Source: Apiosordaria backusii (Eukaryota > Ascomycota > Sordariomycetes > Sordariales > Lasiosphaeriaceae). Taken from it: a DNA stretch of 64,000 bases. The notes beneath the pieces are model-generated. The model was not told the origin of the DNA. It saw only the letters and a list, made by a program, of their open reading frames with translations, and did not search any database. Every line of letters starts with the position of its first letter. Within the stretch, counting starts at the first letter, position 1. Where the stretch lies: positions 1,674,001 to 1,738,000 of the forward strand of contig JAUKTV010000001.1 in the NCBI GenBank assembly GCA_030549205.1, read 5' to 3'. The position numbers and the translations under genes were made by a program. This document shows positions 56,099 to 64,000 of this stretch, one piece after another.

Positions 56099-59036
56099 TA
56101 CTACACAAAACTCAAGAAAACCCGCAAACCACACTGCCGGGTACCACCTCCACTGACTTACATTATCTACTACCGTAACACAGCACAAAAAATGGCTGGG
56201 GAAAGAAAGAAGGTGGGCAGCAGAGAAGGGTTCAAAGCAACCAAGTGAGACAAATGATTGCCCAAAGATGGTGTGCCACCCTCTCCAGCAATTCGTCCGT
56301 CAGACACCATCTAGCGTATTGTGGCGCTTTTTTAGAAGTTCTCGATTTTTGGGGATGCCGGACCAAACCCCCCAAAACTAGACGCCAAAAACACAACTGT
56401 ATTGTAAGCCGCATTTCCTTTCTGGGCCTGCTGAGGGGACAACTGAGCAGTTCGGTCATAATCGGTGTTTGTCGGGCCCATCCGGTTGGTAATGCATGGG
56501 GTTTGGTGATGATTGGGTCGATTGGGGGAGCAGTCAGCAAGGACTTTGCACATTGGGCTTTTCACAGCTGAGCGGCATTTGTTTTCTGGGTGAGCCTGAC
56601 GATGTTCAAAAGGGCTTGGCAGTTCTTTCTCAAGGCAGGTTGGATATGGTACACTTGGCTGGAGAGTGTAGATTAGTGAAGATTCGAGATACTTGCACAG
56701 TTTTCTCAATATCACTCGTTCTGCATAGACTAAACTTGTCACCTAACCCGCTATACAAAAAAGTCGGCAAGACAGATTAGGAAACAAAACTTCCAAGCCA
56801 GAAGAACCCAGGTGTCACGAGACGGTGGTGTCCATGTACTCAGGCCGCCACATTCACATTCTGCCCACATCACACTGTGCTTTTGCCCGGGCATGGATCG
56901 TATCTCTCTCTGCATGCAGAGCTCCTACCCGACAACACCGACAGTCCGGGTACCGGACCTACGGTGCTTACCACCTCCCACCTGACCTCCCCACCAATCC
57001 TTACCGACATACCGGACCTACCGAGCTACCGGACGATTACTACCTACCCTACTGCAAGGTGATTCGGATGACACTAGCGATCTAGCCAACCCACGTGCCG
57101 CATTAGTCGAGGATGAAGGTGTTGATGCCTTGGTTCATCTCCGAGCTGCCAGGTTTATATCGTGACGATATCGGATGGATGATATAATGATAGCAATACC
57201 CACTGCCCTTGCTAGCTGCGAGCAACAATATCGCTCCTTGACCCGAAGAGAGGCAAGTCCAACCGCCCAGTTTCGGGAGATGGAGGATGAAAGGGCTATG
57301 CTTATGTCCCCTCATTCCCACCCTCTGGGACCTTTGTCTTCATCTGAGCACCACGCGGAATTAAGGACGACCAAAACTAAATACAGCTACACCAAGAAGG
57401 TTGTGGCTATTCTCCGGGTTGTTTATTACAAAAGAAGAAGTGGTGGACAGAGATGATCTGAAACAGGCAACTCAGCCTCCACCACCCATTGTTGCACCAT
57501 CTCAGAGATACAGGGACCTTAACCACCGACCCGTATCTGCAAGCCATCAGGAACAGCATTGCTAAGCCTCGTTACCCCAGATTTTGAGATTTTTTCTGTT
57601 TTTCTCCTGGAGGCTTAGGCTTTGTGGAGAGGTTTGGGGTTGTTGGCCACGGGATTCGACATGAAGTTCGAGATACCTGGATATCGGCACTTATTTTCCA
57701 TCATTCCAAGTTTCCGTGATTTTAGACAGAAAGAATAGCAGAATAGCAGTGTTGATTCGGTCAGCAACTAACTCATGGGTATCAACGGCTTTTGCTTTTT
57801 TGACTTCCCTCCCTTTGGAACCCCTCACAGTCTGTTGGCTGTTGGCTCAACTCAGAGCCACAACCTTCCCCAACCCCGGTTCAGCACAATAACATGGGCA
57901 TCCGTAAACCCCAACGTCTCTGTCTTGTCCACTTCGCGATTCTCTCCTCCATCCCTGTCCAAACCCTTAAACCATAAAAATCTCCCAACTGCCCAGTTCA
58001 AATTCACTAATTCCCAAGCCACGCTTCTTAAACCCGACCGGCTGACCGGTCCTGTCTGGGTTCTGTTGGCCGCACGGTGCTAAAGAAGCAAATCACCAAC
58101 AGCCCTTTTTGAGAATTAAGCGCCCGTTCCACCGTTCGCTTGCCAGGTATATCCTCGGCTCTCTCATGCGGCTCACTCAGGTCCGCAGCCGCAGTATCCC
58201 CAGGGTAGGTGGCACCGCCTCACTTCCACACTTTTCTTTCCTTTGACTCAAATAGACATGGGTAAACTCTCTTCGGAAATATCTTTCGAGCATGAAAATC
58301 TTCGTAAATCTTCATCATTCTCAAGAGATGAAACTGCGGATGTACACGTGTGCATCTCCTGTACCTAACAATGCCTCACTCCTTGACGCAGACATCCCTT
58401 GCAGCGCTCTATCAAGGTTTTATGTAGGTATGTACAGCCGTTCCTTGCAAGATCTGAAAACGACAGTGATATAGGCCTTATCAAACCATGTTACCTGCTC
58501 AATTGTGCTGTTGATTGACATACGTACTTCACAATATCCTCAAATGCCTGTCCACGATTTCAGAATGTAGGGTATGTAGCTGCTTTCGAAGGCCTACCTG
58601 GGCAATATCTCAAGACCTCAGAAGAGCAAAATTGAATGCATCACTGTCTTATCGGCAGCACCCTCTGTATTTTGGATAAGCCTCTCCGTTGTGTAGGCCG
58701 CCTGTCCTCTTCTTCAAGAGACATCGATAGTGTCCGTAGCAAGTGTGCTTGTATCCTCAACAGGCCTCTTCATATCTTAGACATGCCATTCGTATCGTTG
58801 ACACGGCTTAATGGCGCCCTTAGATGGTACGTTTTTGCCTCTCAGGAGTGCATATCCGCCCCGGAAAGGCGTATTTACATCTCAGATAGGCATCCCTCAC
58901 TCCTGGATGGCATCAAAATCACACTTCATACCCCTAACACAATGGCAATAAACCCTTTGTTAAAAAGCAAATACCCAATCTCATAAAATCTACACCGCTA
59001 ATCGCTACAAAAAAAAACAAAAACATCTCAATACAT

Positions 59037-61570
59037 TCAATACTCCTCCCGCGACAGCTTCAAAGCCAGTGCCAAATCCTCCTCCTCCTGCCTTTTTAAA
59101 TCGGCATCCAATTCGGCCGAATCTCTCGTCTCATACGGGATAGGAGCCATATCCCCATTCACCTCAAAGTTCTGCCACTGCTCTCGAGCCCTGAGAAGAG
59201 CATTCTTTCCAAATTCCACTTTGACCTCCAAGTTACTCTCCTTCATGACCTTGAGCACAAGGTCAATAAGCGGCAGCTCGGAATCTTTGCTGCCCATGAT
59301 CGAGGAGCACAGAGGCAGAGACTCCCCGCTGCGGGTGATCCTCGACCTAAAATGGGTTCTCCCCAACGGCAGGACAAGTTGAGGGCGTTGGAGGATGCTG
59401 GCAAGGCATTCGTCCCAGTTTTGCATACGATGTGCCGTTGGGGCGTAGGCGCTGGGAGAATCGACCCGGGATCTTGGTTGATGACCGACGACTGCAGGCA
59501 GTATTATCATTTTGGAAGAGCCCAAAGACTCAAATTCCTTGTCGAACCATTGTGTGAAGGCTTTTATCCGAGCACAATTGTTCTCGTAATTTGTGACTGA
59601 CATTTGTTGTGCCTCCTCCCTAGGTAAGTTCAGAAGAGTTAGTCTGCATTGATGACAGAATTGGATCCGAGGTTTGTATGCCTATGAGAATGCAGGGGGC
59701 TCTTTTATAGAACATAAACAGTTATCATAACGATACTGTCTAGGTCTCAAAAGAACAATTGCATGCATTGTTTGCGTCATGGCAGGCATTGAGCGGAAGT
59801 GAAAAGGGGGCTTCTTACCAAATATACGCCACGGCGTCATCCCAGTATGGCTCAACACATTCTATCGCCTCCTCGTCCGTGTTGTAGTCCTGAATGAACC
59901 TATTGTATTTGCGGCCGAATTCATGACAATAGACTTGAAAGGCACAATTTCTCATCTATCGACAAATTTGTTAGTAAAATCGGGTATAACTCACTCTCAC
60001 AGGAGCAAGTGGCTAGAGTAAGGACAGGTGTCAGAGGAACTTGTCGTACAAACATATCGAGCGCTTCGCCAGGTGCGTTGGCTTCAGATGGCTGCCGCTG
60101 TTCCCATCTTTTGGAAAGGTCGATATCTAGTCTGCCTCCTTGTAGCTCCACCTCGAAGAGGCTGATGAACGGGGCAGCCAACCGCTTCTGATTCCGACGC
60201 TCCTCTTCGTCAAATAGATCTTTGAAATAGATAATGGTATTTGGGGTTGGCGGGAGGGGCCGGGGTGGCTGTGGTATCTGGAGGGCGATAGATTTCATCA
60301 CTTGACGGACCCTTTCCAACGACCGTGACATGATAGCCACGGCGGCCAGCCGGCTTGTTACTGTCAGCATGGTGACACTATCTAGGGGCGGTGCACTTAC
60401 GGGGATGCAAGGTTCATCTCGGAGATGTATTGCCAGTTATGAGTAAGGCGGAGGGCGAAGAGCCCATACCATTCAGCTGTCTCCAAGAAACCTCCAAGGG
60501 CTAGCACAAAGTTAGTTGGCAATCAATGACTTGTAAGCTGCTTCGGCCACAAGCAGGATGACAGGCATCTTACTGTCAACTCCAACCGCGCAATCAACCC
60601 ATTTGTAACCAGCAAGGGCCGAACCCGCCCCAGGCGCGCTGCCCAACGCCTCTTGATAGCCATCTGCACGAGGATTCTTTGGGCTGGAAGCATCGACCCA
60701 GGCTGTATGTAAACATGCAAACTGGGATGCTTTTGTCTTTCCAACCATGACGGCCCCCCATCCTATCAGTTTTTTGATCAAGTATGACGTCGATTGGCAT
60801 GGAGGATAAAGGGCCGTCCAGGTCTCGTGAGATAAGGTTGTCTTTACTCCCTTCATTGAAACGAGATCGTCCACGACAAATCGTATGCCGGACAAGGGCT
60901 TTTCGTGTGAAAGGGAGCCAGAGTAAAGTCGGCTTGGCACGGCTATGGCTTTGTGAAGTCCATCCAGAGACAAGGCAGAGACTAGGTTGTAGGCACTGTC
61001 CCAATACGTTCCACACGTCAGTCATTGACTTGCAATTTGTTGACCCATGAGGCTAGGGGGCAGTGAAAGTTACCAGTTTTGAGGGTCATGTAATGCCCTC
61101 GGAACTATGCCAAAGTTGAACGCCCGTAGCTTGTCCGGATAGAGTCGCCAAGCTTGGTGGAGCCCTCCATTGTATATGAAGTAGGGCCCGGGCATTACCA
61201 AGTGTCTTTCGACATCAAGAAACAAGCCATGTATTCTGTGTGGTGGGATTTCATGGGTCTTGTCGTCTGCGGCCAATTTGGCTTCACTTTGGTCGATGAT
61301 GACGATCCTCTTATTGAAACCGTACATGTAGACATCATCCAGTCGGTTGAAGTCCTCGATGATTTGAAAAAAGCTTGGGCTGTTGAATTGTTCGACGGTC
61401 AAGCCAGTCACAGGCACGATGTCTTGTAGCTCCGACGGGCTCCCCGTGCTTGAGACATGCCCTAGTTTCTGTGGATGAACAAGGTACTGGACCTCGCCCA
61501 CGGTGGTGATGATCTGGCGCTCGAGGGGTTTGTCAAGTGGTGGGGACTGGTCTTTGTCGCGGGTGCTCAT
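59037..61570 (-). CDS. Amidase-signature family protein, apparently inactive, with C-terminal UIM
   Basis: Six exons: 61074-61570, 60574-60995, 60401-60500, 59995-60353, 59819-59933 and 59037-59619. All phases agree; 691 residues. The order of segments matches fungal amidase-signature (AS) proteins: PLSGIRFVVDDLVSMKGVKT, LIGWGAVMVGKTKASQFA, NPRADGYQEALGSAPGAG, and a C-terminal half ending QRPQLVLPLGRTHFRSRI. AS enzymes use a Ser-cisSer-Lys triad. Here the VVKD lysine is Asp208, the GSSSGS loop is GSAPGAGS (284-291), and the nucleophile loop GTDTGGS is GVDTLGGF (304-311), with no Ser. It is therefore probably not an amidase. Residues 676-690 (EEEDLALALKLSREE) fit the ubiquitin-interacting motif: acidic cluster, invariant Ala, invariant Ser, acidic end. 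The splice joining exons 4 and 5 is the least certain (GTGAGT donor; GTGAGA also keeps frame). Confidence 0.75.
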
Positions 61571-63730
61571 GATGATAACTATGGGGTGTGGATAAGACGC
61601 TGTTGTCAGTGCCGGGCTTTGGTGATATCCGTAGAGATAATGAAGATAATAGTATGGGTACTAGTGCGTTTGGCGACGGGTTGTTTGGGTGAAACGATGA
61701 GCCCAGTGTCAGCGCGGTTGACATCCAATCTCAGCAGCTAGCCCGCCTTCCATCTTTTGGGTTGCTCGAGAGGTGGCGGCACCTGCCATATTATTCCCGC
61801 TGCTCGACCAGGACTCGAAGATCCCTCTTTCCATTTATTTCACCTGCCGCTCTTCACGCTCCGAGTCAGGCTGTAAAAAGAAGGCAACACTCTTTCTCAT
61901 GTCTCAGTTGAACAGGCTGTCGGAAGTTGATGCCGACCTCGCTTCTCGTTCCAAGTGATTTTCCCTTGAAGAAGGAGTGTCCCCAGACCTCACCAGGGTT
62001 AGGGGAATCTGCCGTCACTCACTTCATCCTTGAACACCTTCTCTTGTCGGTCCCTGTAAGGCAGCCTTAAACTCCGAACTCTGGGCCGTCTGGTTCCTGG
62101 GGCATGGGTCGGACTTAAGCAGCGTTTTCCATCCATCTATATCTCCTGGTTAGATCTTGGTTGTATCTACAAGGGACGGGCCCTCGGCACTCGTCATCCT
62201 GAATGGGGTTAATGAAAGATACCCGCACAGTTCCCGACGGTATCAACGCCTTGTCCTTCCACCAACATAGAGAGATATGGATATCACTTACCCCTGTGAC
62301 CATTCAATATCGACCTCACATCTGCATACCACCTATTGGTCCCCGAATATCGGGGTCGCGGATGCAACCGACGTCACGACGATGAAACTCTCCGGCTTGA
62401 GTTCGGAAAGTCATGCATTTCCAGCCAGACATACAGGCGCCACCTGCCAGCCTCGCCTTACACTACACCGAACATCATCTACTCCACCAGCCATCCAACC
62501 TATGTCTCTCTTCCTTGTTATGCTTTACGCCTCGCCGGAATATAACCAGAAACAGCAACCAGTTGCTTCCTTCGACTGTAACATATCCCCATCTCGATCC
62601 CGTCTCTCAACCAACACTGTTAACTCCGGTCCACAATGTCCCCATCACAAGATCGGCTGTGACACGGGAACATGTCCTTTACAGATAGCACAGTGTGAAA
62701 AGAAAAAAAGCAACTAAAAATGTATTGGAAAAAGCACATGTGAGTTGCTGACTGAACAGCAAAAATGCAAGCAGCGGGCAACTACCAAAAGTCCCCTACT
62801 CCGAACTACCCCTGACTTGCATCTCGCCAAGACCTCGGACTACACCCCCTTACAAATGGAACCCTACCTGCCTACTAACACCGAGACAAAATGACGGGAT
62901 ATTGAACAGCTAAAAAAAAACCAGGCAAACAAGTTTTGGGTTGTCGATATGCATCGGGTGGATACTCTGCGTTGCTACCACGGCTACACAGGCACAAGAA
63001 ACCAGAACAGGAACGCCACCGTCACTCACTCCTCTCAGTCCTTAAATCCCTCCCTGACAACAAAATTATCTGGAAAGCAAACAGACAAAATAAAACACCA
63101 ACTATTTCGCATAGTCACTATTGTACTTTAATCTCCGCTTTCTCTCTCGTGCCCCTCAGATTCAGCATAACTGCCGGTCAAAGCCCTGCTAACCTGACAA
63201 GCATACACCAACACAGATCTCAAATAGCATCACAAGCAACAATACACCACTTCAAAGACACAAAACAAGAAAATTTGCATTGCCTGCTATGCATACATGC
63301 TCTGCCTCGCCTTGCCTGCTTGCTTTGCCTTGCTCGCCTGCTATGCTATGCTATGCTTCTTTGCCCGGCCAAAGTATAATACCTACCACGTATCTTATCA
63401 CAGAAAAAGAAGAATCGAAAACAAGAACAAGAACCCAAACACCAACGCCAACACCAACCAACCCTGACCCAACCCCAAAGGAAAATATGCCAAGTTCAAG
63501 TTGAAAGAAACTAAAACACCATTTCCATCCACCCCCCAGCCCTTCCTTATCCCTTACACTCCCCGACCAAGACGACCAAGAAAAGGCCATAATTATCCCT
63601 TCCTTTGTTGTTTGTTATTGTTTCCCTTGCCTTTACCTAGTTATTCCTAACCTGATGTTCATAACATTCATATCCTTTCCTCTACACCCCCCTTACTCTT
63701 CCAGCACACCAACAGCTCGAGGTGAAGTAG
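61571..63730. other. Intergenic region upstream of the AS-family gene
   Basis: 2.2 kb holding the AS gene promoter and the 3' region of the right-edge gene. A short CTATG-type microsatellite lies near 63340-63358. Open frames around 62277-62717 and 62936-63379 have random-looking composition and are not supported. Confidence 0.5.
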
Positions 63731-64000
63731 TTACTCAAACCCCTCCCAAACACTCCCCGTCTCCTCCCTCCTTTCCCCCCCCCCTCCCCCCTCCCTCTCA
63801 ACCCTAACCAACCCCTCCAGCACCGTCACATCCACACATTCCCCCTCCATCACCTGCCCAGCAGCCTTCTGCCCCTCCAGCACATCATGTAGCCGGTACA
63901 GCTGCCCGCTCTTCGCCTCCAGCTCCCCCTGCAGCCTCTTCATCTCCCCCATCAGCCTCCTCCTCTCCCTCGCCGCCACCGACTTGTCCATCCCAAAGTA
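63731..64000 (-). CDS. 3' end of a coiled-coil protein gene, cut by the right edge
   Basis: The frame is open from the edge to a TGA at 63731-63733, about 89 codons. It begins FGMDKSVAARERRRLMGE and continues as a charged heptad-like helix (MKRLQGELEAKSGQLYRLHD), then a Gly/Glu-rich end (EREGGGGGERREETGSVWEGFE). The Met at 63991 could be internal, because the frame stays open beyond it. A coiled-coil C-terminus of this kind occurs in many cytoskeletal and membrane-traffic proteins, so no function is assigned. Confidence 0.55.
   Translation of the reverse strand, partial: YFGMDKSVAARERRRLMGEMKRLQGELEAKSGQLYRLHDVLEGQKAAGQVMEGECVDVTVLEGLVRVEREGGGGGERREETGSVWEGFE

Larger units (their letters stand above)
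50728..59036. other. 8.3-kb gene-poor region
   Basis: This is the longest stretch of the window without a clear gene. The flanking genes both lie on the minus strand. It holds a small minus-strand ORF with a TATA box (55161-55493) and, just to its right, plus-strand micro-ORFs with a second TATA box. Near 56940-57055 TACCGGAC and CTACC words recur. Other open frames, for example 53927-54196, are short and motif-free. No transposon ends, long terminal repeats or RNA genes were recognised, and the base composition is not strikingly AT-rich. Confidence 0.45.

Noticed and set aside
63340..63358. CTATG-type short tandem run
   Set aside because: Simple microsatellite of three or so copies with no functional context.

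Overview
The window looks like nuclear DNA of a filamentous ascomycete, most likely a Sordariomycete and probably Sordariales. Short introns (about 47-199 nt) have GT...AG ends and CTAAC/CTGAC-like branch sites. Coding sequence prefers G or C at third positions. The gene set is typically fungal: a hybrid histidine kinase, secreted GH76 and GH79 glycosidases, a Meu6-like PH protein, an STB6-like protein and large Pro/Ser-rich proteins. No ribosomal RNA, confident tRNA, CRISPR array or intact transposon was seen. All gene models are hand-spliced; in each, the exon phases and total length were checked for consistency.

Left part (1-20.6 kb), gene-dense: the 5' end of a probable mitochondrial protein gene (minus, off the left edge), ADK2 adenylate kinase, a secreted GH76 protein, RMD5 (GID E3 ligase, minus) with an in-frame open stretch beyond its stop, an STB6-like protein, TIM10 (minus) divergent from mitochondrial lysyl-tRNA synthetase MSK1, and a large F-box-like protein (minus) with hexapeptide repeats. 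The last gene has a 33-35 bp minisatellite on each side.

Middle part (20.6-50.7 kb): a 7-kb stretch without convincing genes leads to a highly expressed-looking Meu6-like PH protein. Then come a 1534-residue hybrid histidine kinase (minus), a MARVEL-like membrane protein, succinate-semialdehyde dehydrogenase (minus) with both a mitochondrial and a possible cytosolic start, a secreted GH79 glucuronidase-like enzyme, and an 844-residue Pro/Ser-rich protein of unknown function (minus).

Right part (50.7-64 kb): an 8.3-kb gene-poor stretch holds at most a TATA-driven small ORF and micro-ORFs around a possible two-way promoter. It is followed by a six-exon amidase-signature protein (minus) that seems to have lost its catalytic residues and ends in a ubiquitin-interacting motif, then the 3' end of a coiled-coil gene leaving the right edge.

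No biosynthetic cluster is apparent. Several genes serve mitochondria (ADK2, TIM10, MSK1, SSADH, perhaps the left-edge gene). Two touch ubiquitin biology (RMD5 and the UIM-bearing pseudo-amidase), and two act at the cell surface or outside the cell (GH76, GH79). The least ordinary items are the UIM-tailed pseudo-amidase and the open frame continuing past the RMD5 stop codon.
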